Positions 26,001 through 35,505 are shown, counted from the first letter of the stretch. The stretch: 64,000 nt of DNA from Gigantopelta aegis (GCF_016097555.1 NC_054701.1:2876696-2940695), one strand, 5' to 3'. Notes: generated by a model not told the origin, from the sequence alone. Translations and numbers: made by a program.

Positions 26001-28047
26001 ACGGTACATATTTTATCTGTTGTAAACAGACAGTATACACATTATTTGTTATAAACAAACTGACGATACATATTTTATCTGTTGTAAACAGACAGTATAC
26101 ACATTATCTGTTATAAACAAACTGACGGTACACATTTTATCTGTTGTAAACAGACTGACGATACACACCATGTTATCTTTTATAAGCAAACTGAAGGTAC
26201 ACAAGTTACCTGTTATAGACAAACTGACGGTACACATTTTATCTGTTGTAAACAGACAGTATACACATTATCTGTTATAAACAAACTGACGGTACATATT
26301 TTATCTGTTGTAAACAGACAGTATACACATTATTTGTTATAAACAAACTGACGGTACATATTTTATCTGTTGTAAACAGACAGTATACACATTATTTGTT
26401 ATAAACAAACTGACGATACATATTTTATCTGTTGTAAACAGACAGTATACACATTATTTGTTATAAACAAACTGACGGTACATATTTTATCTGTTGTAAA
26501 CAGACAGTATACACATTATTTGTTATAAACAAACTGACGATACATATTTTATCTGTTGTAAACAGACAGTATACACATTATTTGTTATAAACAAACTGAC
26601 GGTACATATTTTATCTGTTGTAAACAGACAGTATACACATTATTTGTTATAAACAAACTGACGATACATATTTTATCTGTTGTAAACAGACAGTATACAC
26701 ATTATCTGTTATAAACAAACTGACGGTACACATTTTATCTGTTGTAAACAGACTGACGATACACACCATGTTATCTTTTATAAGCAAACTGAAGGTACAC
26801 AAGTTACCTGTTGTAGACAAACTGACGGTACACATTTTATCTGTTGTAAACAGACTGACGATACACACCATGTTATCTTTTATAAGCAAACTGAAGGTAC
26901 ACAAGTTACCTGTTATAGACAAACTGATGGTACACATTTTATCTGTTGTAGACAAACTGATGGTACACATTTTATCTGATGGTACACATTTGATCTGTTG
27001 TAGACAAACTGATGGTACACATTTTATCTGATGGTACACATTTGATCTGTTGTAGACAAACTGATGGTACACATTTGATCTGTTATAGACAAACTGATGG
27101 TACACATTTGATCTGTTATAATAACCTGGATTAAATCTGGCTTACAGATTTTGGTAACCGGCCTCGATGGCGTCGTGGCAGGCCATCGGTCTACAGGCTG
27201 GTAGGTACTGGGTTCGGATCCCAGTCGAGACATGGGATTTTTAATCGAGATACCGACTCCAAACCCTGAGTGAGTGCTCCGCAAGGCTCAGTGGGTAGGT
27301 GTAAACCACTTGCACCAACCAGTGATCCATAACTGGTTCAACAAAGGCCATGGTTTGTGCTATCCTGCCTGTGGGAAGCGCAAATAAAAGATCCCTTGCT
27401 GCCTGTCGTAAAAAGAGTAGCCTATGTGGCGACAGCGGGTTTCCTCTAAAAAACAGTGTCAGAATGACCATATGTTTGACGTCCAATAGCCGATGATAAG
27501 ATAAAAAATCAATGTGCTCTAGCGGCGTCGTTAAATAAAACAAACTTTACTTTTTTACAGATTTTGGTATATCTTGAAAAACATTTCTGTCCTTGTTTTT
27601 GTTTTTTGGTGGGAGTGGGGTGATAAAAAGTTCACATTAAATCAAAGTACATGTATATACATTTCAATTTGGTGGTGAAAATTCCAAACTGGCAAAACTA
27701 GGTCGTTTGGTATTCCCGGCAAAAAATATTTATTTTCTCAATTCATAAACAAGCTGTTAGTATCCAGACATTTTTACAGCAGTCCTTGTATTTTCATTTC
27801 AGATGAAAGCATGTCACTACTGTTGCACTGTGGGGTGTTTTACAGCAGTCCTTGTATTTTCATTTCAGATGAAAGCATGTCACTACTGTTGCACTGTGGG
27901 GTGTTTTACAGCAGTCCTTGTATTTTCATTTCAGATGAAAGCATGTCACTACTGTTGCACTGTGGGGTGTTTTTAACATACACTCGACCAACCAACAAAG
28001 ATTTAATGGGACACCATCATATATGGCGGCATAATTCAAACACTTGA
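4385..28047 (+). CDS. LETMD1: LETM1 domain-containing protein LETMD1-like, nine exons
   Basis: Spliced gene: 4385-4479, 10498-10655, 11714-11826, 15663-15742, 16068-16254, 22696-22797, 25315-25449, 25783-25879, 27935-28047. All junctions are AG/GT and in phase; the sum is 1080 nt, or 359 residues plus stop, close to the roughly 360 residues of the vertebrate protein. The family is a mitochondrial inner-membrane LETM1-like protein; its exact activity is not established from sequence. Visible landmarks are YPRVFHIYRTF (about residues 70-80), a hydrophobic segment at about 129-157, FPKYLLSHHFWTDKQ, the LETM1-like helical region to about 290, FWRGLNP at about 293-299, and a C-terminal SLLLHCGVFL. 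The last exon has three possible in-frame starts, so 381- and 403-residue forms are possible. Introns hold large minisatellites. The identity is strong; only exon 1 is uncertain. Confidence 0.88.
4480..6579. other. LETMD1 intron 1, unique part
   Basis: AT-rich, no exon, RNA gene or recognised repeat seen. Confidence 0.5.
6580..7885. repeat. 30-bp-type minisatellite blocks in LETMD1 intron 1
   Basis: Tandem units of roughly 30 bp built on GAACATGACATAGCACACAC (6600-6930 and 7154-7380) and a related ACAGAACCTGGAGAGATCAC type (7430-7880). A SINE with a 13-bp target duplication splits the array. Open frames here are repeat artefacts. Confidence 0.85.
6946..7140 (-). mobile_element. Family-A SINE, 5'-truncated, antisense
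   Basis: Flanked by TCACTTGCGACAG at 6933-6945 and 7141-7153, a perfect 13-bp target-site duplication. The 3' tail (TTGTTTTGTTTAACGACACC read antisense) is intact and the tRNA-like head is missing. Confidence 0.88.
7886..8589. other. Intron 1 spacer
   Basis: AT-rich; nothing recognised. Confidence 0.5.
8590..9540 (+). repeat. About 48-bp minisatellite, some 19-20 units
   Basis: Units of ACATTGGTTACAAAACCATA + CTACAATACACTAAAA with a variable A-run and CGCAAGT. Length variation is mostly in the A-run. Open frames are repeat artefacts. Confidence 0.9.
9541..10497. other. End of LETMD1 intron 1
   Basis: AT-rich intron sequence with no recognised repeat; ends in the TTTCTAG acceptor. Confidence 0.5.
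10498..10655 (+). CDS. LETMD1: LETMD1 exon 2
   Basis: Acceptor TTTCTAG ends at 10497 and the donor GTAAAT starts at 10656. It encodes residues 33-84, with NVLKRYLLDHVTKFVDRR and EEQYPRVFHIYRTF, the segment ahead of the LETM1-like core that is recognisable in the family. It enters in phase 2 and leaves in phase 1. Confidence 0.85.
10992..11022 (+). repeat. (TA)n microsatellite
   Basis: About 15 TA units in LETMD1 intron 2; the rest of the intron (10656-11713) is AT-rich and unassigned apart from the hairpin at 11291-11348. Confidence 0.9.
11291..11348. repeat. Imperfect hairpin
   Basis: TTAATATGGAAAATATCGAC pairs with GTTGATATTTTCCACATTAA around an 18-base loop. Confidence 0.7.
11714..11826 (+). 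CDS. LETMD1: LETMD1 exon 3
   Basis: Residues 85-122, including GFSSFVKDAKDYY and SYFSRTELEIYRQ, equivalent to the family's DAK...L..R motif region. The acceptor is CTACAG and the donor GTAGAT starts at 11827. A 47-bp minisatellite begins directly at this donor. Confidence 0.85.
12552..12924. other. AT-rich insertion inside the 47-bp array
   Basis: Starts with GAGAGAGACAGACAGACAGA and continues as AT-rich sequence with CCCTAAGGGGTAAAAGG; the flanks rejoin a repeat unit. No terminal repeats recognised. Confidence 0.55.
13046..13513. mobile_element. PIF/Harbinger-type MITE
   Basis: Terminal inverted repeats GGTCTCACTACACAGAT and ATCTGTGTAGTGAGACC, flanked by TAA at 13043-13045 and 13514-13516. 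Removing the element and one TAA restores an intact minisatellite unit (CATACTAAACCAGAC). No transposase inside. The 3-bp TAA duplication points to the PIF/Harbinger group. Confidence 0.85.
14005..14303 (+). mobile_element. Full-length family-A SINE
   Basis: tRNA-like head with A-box-like TAGACCAGTGG and B-box-like GGGATCGATCC, core CATATAAAAGATCCCTTG, tail GTTGTTAAACAAAACAAAC. Best intact sense copy of this family in the window. Confidence 0.85.
14336..15662. other. Rest of LETMD1 intron 3
   Basis: Contains unassigned sequence (14350-14800), eroded 47-bp units, and the second copy of the 252-680 dispersed repeat at 14886-15125. No exon seen. Confidence 0.5.
15663..15742 (+). CDS. LETMD1: LETMD1 exon 4 (membrane segment, first half)
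   Basis: Residues 123-148, FPKDIRHFLPILLITLIPGG..., a strongly hydrophobic stretch that continues into the next exon and matches the single predicted inner-membrane span of LETM1-type proteins. The donor GTGAGT starts at 15743; the exon ends in phase 2. Confidence 0.85.
16068..16254 (+). CDS. LETMD1: LETMD1 exon 5
   Basis: Residues 149-211. It begins AYYFPKYLLSHHFWTDKQK, the most diagnostic motif of the family, and then an amphipathic helical segment rich in Arg/Lys. Acceptor TTAATAG, donor GTGCAG at 16255, ending in phase 0. Confidence 0.9.
16789..17092 (-). mobile_element. Family-A SINE, founder of the 93-bp array
   Basis: Full-length antisense SINE. Target duplication GTTAGGTATA at 16779-16788 and 17093-17102. 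Its tRNA-like head (read on -: TAGTCCAGTGG A box, GGATCGATCT region) abuts the host flank that, with the last 36 or so SINE bases, forms the repeat unit of the following satellite. Confidence 0.9.
17056..22545 (-). repeat. 93-bp satellite, about 59 units, seeded by a SINE/host junction
   Basis: The motif TAGTTAGG starts at 17091 and 22484; the difference 5393 equals 58 x 93 minus 1, and the single missing base is near 18529 (AAAGCTGG for AAAGCCTGG). Each unit is about 57 bp of host flank plus about 36 bp of SINE head. Variation is almost only point changes at a few sites (GCTCCT/GCCCCT, CGTG/CATG, TTCTAA/TTGTAA, CTGAGATAGCAGA/CTCAGATAGCTGA). Strand is given for the SINE-derived part. Confidence 0.95.
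22696..22797 (+). CDS. LETMD1: LETMD1 exon 6
   Basis: Residues 212-245, IEHGVQPTVEEILAVKPLF..., a phase 0-0 exon with a GTGAGT donor. It lies 145 bp after the end of the 93-bp satellite that fills intron 5. Confidence 0.87.
22798..23165. other. Start of LETMD1 intron 6
   Basis: AT-rich intron; nothing recognised. Confidence 0.45.
23166..24485 (+). mobile_element. Two copies of an unassigned dispersed element
   Basis: 23195-23515 and 24395-24483 both contain ATCAGAAAAAATTGG and end ACTTTGACCCAGCCGGAAGT + TATTTGGTTTAGTACTACCT. The second lacks about 220 internal bases. Family unknown. Confidence 0.6.
24885..25262 (+). mobile_element. Unassigned dispersed repeat (sense copy)
   Basis: Contains GTTTTCCAGATG and TATGGCCCTTGAACTTAGGA, with a 56-bp internal tandem duplication starting at 24991 and 25047. 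An antisense copy lies at 29215-29410. Confidence 0.65.
25315..25449 (+). CDS. LETMD1: LETMD1 exon 7
   Basis: Residues 246-290, RRLGKTQGMSQRRKRLMQD..., with LLLNTDQAM and MDDAALHK, the C-terminal helical part of the LETM1-like region. A phase 0-0 exon with donor GTGAAA at 25450. Confidence 0.87.
25783..25879 (+). CDS. LETMD1: LETMD1 exon 8
   Basis: Residues 291-323, VCFWRGLNPVGLQRQEQ..., matching the family's conserved C-x-RGLN block. It ends ACTGACG and the donor GTACAC starts at 25880. The last 12 or so coding bases and the donor are the unit edge of the minisatellite that fills intron 8. Confidence 0.87.
25871..27120 (+). repeat. LETMD1: 62-bp minisatellite made from the exon 8 donor edge
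   Basis: The true exon end AACAAACTGACG plus donor GTACAC recurs about every 62 bp (25876, 25938, 26000...) through intron 8, some two dozen times, with GACGATACA and GATGGTACA variants and a shorter unit at the 3' end. Each unit also carries TCTGTTGTAAACAG, an acceptor-like AG 36 bases before the donor copy. Confidence 0.9.
27157..27554 (+). mobile_element. Full-length family-B SINE
   Basis: Target duplication TTACAGATTTTGGTA at 27142-27156 and 27555-27569. tRNA-like head (GGTGG/GATGGCGTCGTGG, B box GGTTCGGATCCC), shared core AAATAAAAGATCCCTTG, tail GCGTCGTTAAATAAAACA. Confidence 0.92.
27785..28000 (+). repeat. LETMD1: In-frame triplication of the last exon's 5' part with its 3' splice site
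   Basis: A 66-bp unit (pyrimidine tract, AG and 36 coding bases) occurs three times, with exon starts at 27803, 27869 and 27935. Because 66 is divisible by 3 and the copied intron tract has no stop (it reads ...YSSPCIFI), the frame stays open through all copies. Copies look identical, suggesting a young duplication. Confidence 0.92.
27935..28047 (+). CDS. LETMD1: LETMD1 terminal exon (shortest version)
   Basis: Completes Asp323 (G|AT), then ESMSLLLHCGVFLTYTRPTN..., stop TGA at 28045-28047. The SLLLH motif matches the conserved C-terminus of the family. The same exon start also occurs at 27803 and 27869; using either adds 44 or 22 residues in frame. Confidence 0.85.
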
Positions 28048-28720
28048 CCACAACAGAGATTTAACAACATTGTCAAACATGGCGGCATAATTCAAGATGT
28101 TGACTAACCTACAATGATTTTATTGGCCACCATTATATCTGGTGGCATTAATTCAAACAGTTGACTAACCTACAATGTTTTAATTGAAAACCACTGCCTG
28201 TTTTGACATAGGTCAACATAGAACTCCATCAGCTGACCTTTACGCAATGATCTGTGATAAATGTTGTTCTTGGTGATGAGTTCTGTTCAGGTTCTCTGTC
28301 GAACCCATTTGTAATGGTGCACTTTAACAAAACAGCCATTCCTTTTACAGAGATGTGGAAGAAGACTTTACTGGAATATCATTATTAATTTATACAGTCC
28401 CCAGATCTGGCCTGATGCTTATAAAACGTGTTAGGGTCTAGACTCAAGACTAACAGAGTCTGAGACACCAATGTCATGACAAGGCCATACAAACTGTATG
28501 CGTGTGACGTCATTAGATATTGAGTGTGGACTCTAAGGTTTTACAAGCATGGGCCTAGATGTACATGATGAATGTTTAAAGATTTCCCGGTGCCACTCCA
28601 GTAGTGAGAGGATCTGTGCAACCTTTCACTTGACATTTATAATATGGTCTTACAACCTGCTGAATTGTTGCTAACATTTAATTGTTTATGTGTAATGTTA
28701 ACAAAATTAATTCAATTTAC
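28048..28720. other. LETMD1 3' flank
   Basis: A short ATGGCGGCATAATTCAA-type repeat occurs three to four times just after the stop (28020-28160). I see no AATAAA before 28936, which lies inside the next SINE, so the transcript may end there. No other gene. Confidence 0.4.
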
Positions 28721-28721
28721 T

Positions 28722-28976
28722 AAAGATTGATCCCCATCGGTGGGCCCATTGGGCTATTTCCTGTTCCAGCCAGTGCACCACGACTGGTATATCGAAGGCA
28801 GTGATATGTGCTATCCTGTCTGTAGGATGGTGCATATAAAAGATCCCATGCTACTAATGGAAAAATGTAGTGGGTTTCTTCTCTAAGACTATATGTCAGA
28901 CTTACCAATAGGTTGACATCCAGTAGCCGGTGATTAATAAATCAATGTGCTCTAGTGCACAAAACAAAACAATATC
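28722..28976 (+). mobile_element. Family-A SINE, 5'-truncated
   Basis: Starts at the B-box region (GATTGATCCCCATCGGTGGG) and ends GTGCACAAAACAAAAC. It contains AATAAA at 28936-28941, the first poly(A) signal I found after the LETMD1 stop. Confidence 0.82.
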
Positions 28977-29019
28977 TGTTCCTTTTAGCTTAATTAAGTT
29001 GGGAGAGATTAAGTTATTT

Positions 29020-29110
29020 TTAACAATACCACTTGAACACATTGATATATTAATCACTGATTATTGGATATCAAACATTTCACAATTCTGACGTAGTGTT
29101 CAGTGGAAAC
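29020..29110 (-). mobile_element. Family-A SINE fragment
   Basis: Antisense tail: TTTTTAACAATACCACTTGA, ACACATTGATATATTAATCA, diverged. Confidence 0.65.
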
Positions 29111-29214
29111 CAGTACGTGGTTCTACATACCAATAATTACAATAATAACAATAATTACAATAATAACAAGCATTTTGAGAGTACATGTCCCATTCCATGT
29201 CCAACACCCAATAT

Positions 29215-29410
29215 TTAGAATTATTTCCTAAGTTTAAGGGCCGTAACCCTGGAAAATGGATTTATTACCATGAAAGTCAAACTTGATCTATACCAGTTTG
29301 ATAAAGTTGTACAGAAAATGTTATGATGCCTTGTGAAAAAAGTCTGGAAAACTATATGTGGGACAGACACAAGGATAAGAGACGAAACCTATAGTCCCTT
29401 CTGGTTGGAC
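29215..29410 (-). mobile_element. Unassigned dispersed repeat (antisense copy)
   Basis: Reverse-complement relative of 24885-25262 (TTTAAGGGCCGTAACC, CATGAAAGTCAAACTTGATC, CTGGAAAACTATATGTGGGA). Confidence 0.6.
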
Positions 29411-29883
29411 CGATGGATTATTATTATTACTAGTAGTAGTAGTAGTAGTGTTTTAATGTTTGTTAAATTTTATAATCATTTTGTAGTTTGTTGTTAAATT
29501 TTGTCAAACATTTTAAAACAAATGTTTTTTTATTGTTAAGTACGGGGGGTGGGGGGTTTAGGTTTTGTTTTGACAAACTAATTTTTATTCCAATGGGGAA
29601 CCCTGTTTGAGTAAACAAATCTTGACACATCATAGCTTGGGTTTTACCACTGTGCTACCTTCTGTCCAGACTAAGAATGCAGTGTTAATGTGGAACCAGT
29701 CTTGGTATAAATTCGGAACAGAAGAAAAGTGGAGCATCAGGGTTTGAGAACTTGTCCTGTGCTCAACAGTCTGAGACTTGACCGTCATGGCAACATGCAT
29801 GTAACGTCATTAAAGAGTTCGGCCCCGTTGTTTTACAAGCACGTGCCCTTGTCCTCAAACTTTGAATTGAATTGGTCTCTCTA

Positions 29884-30271
29884 ACCGGCCTCGGTGGCGT
29901 CGTGGCAGGCCATCGGTCTACAGGCTGGTAGGTACTGGGTTCGGATCCCAGTCGAGGCATGGGATTTTTAATCCAGATACCGACTCCAAACCCTGAGTGA
30001 GTGCTCCGCAAGGCTCAATGGGTAGGTGTAAACCACTTGCACCGACCAGTGATCCATAACTGGTTCAACAAAGGCCATGGTTTGTGCTATCCTGCCTGTG
30101 GGAAGCGCAAATAAAAGATCCCTTGCTGCTAATCGGAAGAGTAGCCCATGTAGTGGCAACAGCGGGTTTCCTCTCCAAATCTGTGTGGTCCTTAACCATA
30201 TGTCTGACGCCATATAACCGTAAATAAAAAAAAATGTGTTGAGTGCGTCGTTAAATAAAACATTTCTTTCT
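29884..30271 (+). mobile_element. Full-length family-B SINE
   Basis: Target duplication TTGGTCTCTCTA at 29872-29883 and 30272-30283. Very close to the copy at 27157 in head and core; the tail differs (ATATAACCGTAAATAAA, then CGTTAAATAAAACATTTC). Confidence 0.92.
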
Positions 30272-30283
30272 TTGGTCTCTCTA

Positions 30284-31360
30284 GGTCTTGTCTAGCTATT
30301 TCTTGTCTTTTGAATAAACATCTTTTATACGCAAATCGTAACTGTTATGTTGTTTACATGTTTGCATCATTATTATGTTGTTGGTGTAAATGTTTTTGTT
30401 TCTTACTCAATATATTAAATTGTTTGGTGCATACATCTCTGTGTTCTGATTATTAGTGCAAAGCATTAACAGTGGAAATTTGTCTGGCATCACATGTGGA
30501 CACATTTAAAGAATAGATCTCAAGACTAATTATTTACTGACAGACACATCCATTCAACTCCAGCTAGATAGCCAATGCATGTACAAACGCTATTTAGCTA
30601 AAACTTTGTCACTAAATTTATCTACAGTGATTTTAAATATCATATTAATCAATATGTCTTTTTGACTTTGCAAGATGATTGAGATGATGTGGTCACGAAT
30701 AAACTTCATTCTTTCAAGCCAGTCCTGGGAGTGGCAGTCCTCCTACAGGCAGTGCAGGAAGGATGTAGTAGTCTTGAGCCATGCTCACATAGGCCATACA
30801 TATTTGATGCATTCATTTATATTAAAGGACCCTCCTCCTCAGTGAGAACATTGTCAGTGTACGCTGACTGCGGCACATTTTGGTGGAGTGTAATAATCTG
30901 AAGCCAATAAGAATTGATATATTTGGCAACAGAAATGTTTTGAAATCATTTAAATTCAACCCAGAATTAATTTTGAAGTTTTTAAAACATTTTGATTTCT
31001 ATACATAGTTTTAACATATATCATCAACGTCCCAAACTGCGTTCACCTAATAATAAAAACACAAATATGATATTTACTGAAATTCTATTCTACTTTTTTC
31101 AGCTACAATACATGAAACAAAATAGATTGTAATTAGTTAACGTAAAAAATCAACAATTTGGATGTAAGACAAATCCATTCTAGTAAACAAAAGTGAAGCA
31201 CCTTCCGGTAAACAGGAAAGATTGCAACGTTTCTAACTGCGTTCAGGCACATGCATTTACAAAAAGTATACCACTCACGTGCGGTTTGTCATTTTAAATT
31301 TTTAAGGCCACTACATAAAAAAATATATTTCTTAACTATGCACATTTGACAGTTTCTTAA
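30284..31360. other. Intergenic, unassigned
   Basis: AT-rich; two AACTGCGTTCA motifs (about 31035 and 31233). No gene or known repeat seen. Confidence 0.45.
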
Positions 31361-32509
31361 AGGAGAGGACAATTAAGGCATTTGGCCTGGTATGCATATT
31401 CAATGATATATAATGCACATTATTGCTTAATATTAACAAGTATAATCATACCTATGGTTAATTAATAAAATGGTTAAATGTGATGGCTATTATATATAAC
31501 GGGGGCAGCCATTTTGTACCATTCCAGTGAATACGCCCTCTGGTGAGCTGGTGGTTACGTAATACTTAATGTATCATGTCAGGAATTAGTCTTCGAACTG
31601 AAGAAACAAAACATACCTGATTTTTGCGGATGCATCATAATGTTCTGTAATAATATCCATCCTAGTAAGCCAGCACCAATTATATATTATTTTTCAATAC
31701 AAAATAAACCACCATTGTCAAAGTGTTGAAATAACTATTGTGTTTTGTACATAAAGTAACCCACGTACTGAAACAATAATCGGAGTGTTTTCTTGGTTAA
31801 TTGGTCTTTTCTTTCCGTGGCCTGTACTTGTGGTTCCTGATTGGCAGGTGTATATTTAGAAGGTCCCCAGACACACTAAAAAGACGTGCCTCTTTTATGA
31901 AGATCACAGGGTAATGTGTGATAACAGCACGGATACACCTCAAATCGTAATGGACATTACCAACCACCCTGCTTTATTACTGTAAGTAATTTTGTAAAAC
32001 CTTTGATTAAGTAGACTCCCATCTAAAATCACAAAACTGACCAATTACGTCGTCCCAAAGAAAAGTATCACTTGGGTATTGTGAGTGGTTGTTTTTGCTC
32101 GAATAGGCCTAATAGTAAGCATTAAAAAAGAAAAATACTATAACTCCATTTCGTTCTATTGATGTAACCTGAAATCTATTTAGTTAAATAGTTTATTATA
32201 CTATCACGTCATTTATGTTGTTTTACAAGTCAGGTTGATGAAAGCGAAGCGCTTTGTCGTAAATTAGAGCATTTGTTTACACTGTGCAAAGAGATGATGG
32301 ACGGAGCTGACGTCACTTCACCCAAAGCTATACCACCGGACATCACAAAAACGAAACAAAATGGCTGCCCCTAGTTAGCAGGAATAATCATGTTTTTTTA
32401 TTAACTCTAAAATTATATGTTTTTAATTTGTTAAAGTGTCGGTATGTGTTGGTGGTCCGAATATGCATCTTTCCAACACATAAGGCTCTTGTTTGAGTTG
32501 ACCCTACCT
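31361..32509. mobile_element. Possible non-autonomous DNA transposon with TTAA flanks
   Basis: TTAA at 31357-31360 and 32510-32513 bracket weak inverted ends (AGGAGAGGACAA.. and ..TTGACCCTACCT, about 10 of 18 matches). No coding sequence. The ends are too degenerate to be sure. Confidence 0.35.
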
Positions 32510-32513
32510 TTAA

Positions 32514-33878
32514 CTGCACAGTTGACTAACACTTTGTTTAATATTTTTTAAAAGAAAAAAATCAGTTTGTCAAGCATGGTACGGTCAGCATTTTACTAAC
32601 ACCCATCGCTAACACTTGATGTCAATACTGATAGGCATTAGGTTCATACCAGTGAATAGTTTGTAAAATATCACTTTTTTAATGAATTGATTCTTAATTA
32701 ATACAATTTATACACAAAGTTATTTACAATTGTTATGAATGGATTACGAATACTATTCACTACAGTAGAAAAACAAACGTAGCATACCTTTTGCAGATCA
32801 AATTTCATAATTGAAAACAAAAAAGTCATGTGGACCTGATATCCATAATTTTAAGGAATAAACAAAAACGACTTACTAAAATCAATGGTTTTAGGGGTTT
32901 GTAATGTTTTGTATTTAGATACTTATTGTCTGAACTTTGTTAATAAAAATGTTATAGAACTGTGAAGAAAAACCTCACAAATAAATGAAGTAGATTACAC
33001 AAATAGCCGATCTCTAGTTTTGTGCTGGGGTGTCGCTAAACATTCATTCATTCATTCATTCATTCTAAATTTATCTTTACACTTTGACTGGGATAGCAAC
33101 ATCATTAAGTATTTGGCAGTATGAATTTCACATCTGTGACCCATTGGCATCAGTTTTACACACTGCTTCAAGATACCATGGAACATTTAACAAACAAATA
33201 TACGAAATGACCACAAACCAAGACTCGGAATGACAATTAAAATGTCATAGTCTGAGGTGGTTGTTTTTCAATTACATCATTGATCCATTGTTTTTATATA
33301 ATTATGTAGAATATATAGTATGCAAGAAAAATAAACATTCATGCGTATAAAGTGGCAAGTTTCACACCAGTACTTGTAGATTATTTGTATCCATGTGATG
33401 AAGTACAAATTAAAAGACTCCAGCTACATTATCCTGACCCTATCTTAATGGGAGATCTCAAAGTGTGTTAATTCTTTTACTTGTTCAAACATTCCATCGG
33501 CCACCATGTCAGTGGTATCGGTTTTCAATCATGTCACTTTCATTTCTTCATTTTGCTCGTTGTTTCTTTTATTCATCCCGTTTTCTTCTATGCTTTTTGT
33601 TAGTGAATTCTTAATATTGCCACCTTCTCCGGTACTATACATTGGACAGTTAAAAGCCAGAAATTACAAACCTCTTGCTTTGTATTTTCTTTCCCAAAGA
33701 GGGAAGAGCATACCATTGCCTTTGACATACCAGTTTTGAATAGAAAGAATAAATATTTAACGACACTCCTGCATGAAAAATCTACATGATGCTGGCTGTT
33801 GAATATAATACACAAATTGTAAATTACGGTAATGAATCAACTGTTTTGATTGGCTGGTTACCATACTTTATCCTACAA
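32514..33878. other. Intergenic, unassigned, with (ATTC)n
   Basis: A (CATT)n run of about 24 bp at 33042-33065 and a SINE core scrap near 33700-33735. No gene seen. Confidence 0.5.
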
Positions 33879-33978
33879 CAATTGGGCCATTTCTCGTTCC
33901 AGTCAGTGCACCACGACTGGTAAATCAAAGCCATATATTATCCTGCCTGTGGGATGGTGCACATAAAAGATCCCTGGC

Positions 33979-35505
33979 TTAAAGTTTGTTTTGTTTAATG
34001 ATACCACTAGAGCACATTGATTAATTAATCATCAGCTATTGGATGTCAAACATTTGGTAATTCTGACATCAGAGGAAACCTGCTACATTTTTCCTAATGT
34101 AGCAAGGTATCTTTAATATCCACTTTCCCCCAGACAGGATAGCACAATCCACAGCCTTTGTTATACCAGAGTATGACAAATATTTTGAAAAGTCACTAGC
34201 CACAGGGCTAGTGGGTTTGTGAAAACCACTAGCCCACCAAGATAAAGCACTAGCCCAAATTCCTGATCAATTATAACTGGATTTTTATATAATTTTTGTA
34301 ACATTACACATTTACGAGTATAACAGTAAAATAAAACAAAAACTTAAATCATGTTGTAACTTTCAGTTTTTTGTCGTGTCGTACGTTTTGTCTTTTGTCA
34401 AGTGTGATCCATCGTCATTGTCCCGTTTTTGTTTTTGCCCTGCCCCCAGGGAAAAATAATTGAGCAAACTCTTGGTTGGTATCTAAAAACACTATCAAAA
34501 TAATTAAATTTAAATGAGGGTACGACAGTGTGACACACGGTAATAGATGGTTCAGTGTATTTGGTAGTTGGTTATATATTTAGGGCCTACTATTTATGTC
34601 GCCAGGAACGGTGATGCCAAATACAGGGCATTATTCCGTGTCAGACCGATATCAAAAGAATATAACGGCGACATCTAATCCGTTGTTAATTGATGAACAA
34701 AAAAGGTATTAACTTGTATCGGCAGCTGTGACGTATTATCCAAACCACTACACGTAATAGGCCAAGCCGAGTCATTGCATATGCGGTTACCATTAAAGTA
34801 AATTGTTTTCCTGATTGCCGATAACCACATGTTAGCGAAGTGTTAAATTAGAAAACAATAGGCAAATAAAACAAACACTGAAATTCAAAGCATGGCTGGG
34901 GTTTACTTGATTGAGATTAACCTGTCGTCGCGATTGGTGATTTCCAAGTTCTTAGCCTAAAACATGTGCGAGATTAACGACCACGTGACGTGTCTAACCA
35001 ATCAAAACACGCATGTCATTAGACTTTATTTCCTGTGCCAGAAACTTGAAAGGGAAAGGTAAACAATGCATGCTGTAACTGTGACGATGTAGAGATAGCA
35101 TGTTACTGCAGTTTGCAGACCTAGCTCAAGTGGATTATTATTATATACTCATTGCGTTGTTGATATTATTCAATGATAAACGTCACAATCAAATTTATTA
35201 AACGAAATTTCAGCCGAGAGAAAAAGAAAGAAAGAAAGAAAAAAAAACACGATCGAGCGATGACGAGAGGAGGGGGGAAACCACTAGCCCACAGGGGCTA
35301 GTGGTTTTGCGTTTCTCACTAGCCCGAACTTAAAAACCACTAGCCACGGGCGTCGGGCTAGCGGATTTGTCGAACTCTGGTTATACCAGCGTGGTGCACT
35401 GGCTGGAACGAGATATAGCCCAATGGGCCCACAAACAAGGATCGATCCCAGACCGACTGCACATCAAACGAGCATTTTACCACTGGTCTACATCCCACCC
35501 CTGTG
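33979..35505 (-). mobile_element. Inner antisense family-A SINE, split by a hAT-like element
   Basis: Antisense halves 33979-34166 (tail and core) and 35380-35505 (tRNA-like head, TAGACCAGTGG on the - strand). The reading resumes exactly across the transposon after its target duplication. Confidence 0.85.
34167..35379. mobile_element. hAT-like non-autonomous transposon, 1213 bp
   Basis: Ends CAGAGTATGACAAAT and ATTTGTCGAACTCTG, flanked by GTTATAC (GTTATACC if the shared C is counted, giving the 8 bp expected of hAT). Both subterminal regions carry several CACTAGCCC / GGGCTAGTG motifs, as in hAT ends. No transposase is visible. Confidence 0.82.

Noticed and set aside
27241..27543. 100-codon - strand frame, similar ones at 29763-30213, 44836-45165 and 61042-61757
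   Set aside because: All are the same SINE read through; translated SINE sequence, not a gene family.
29884..29960. tRNA gene
   Set aside because: The A/B-box sequence belongs to a SINE head with target duplications; no intact cloverleaf is expected.
34167..35379. Retrovirus-like or LTR element
   Set aside because: Ends are inverted, not direct, and no gag/pol is present; fits a hAT-like DNA element.
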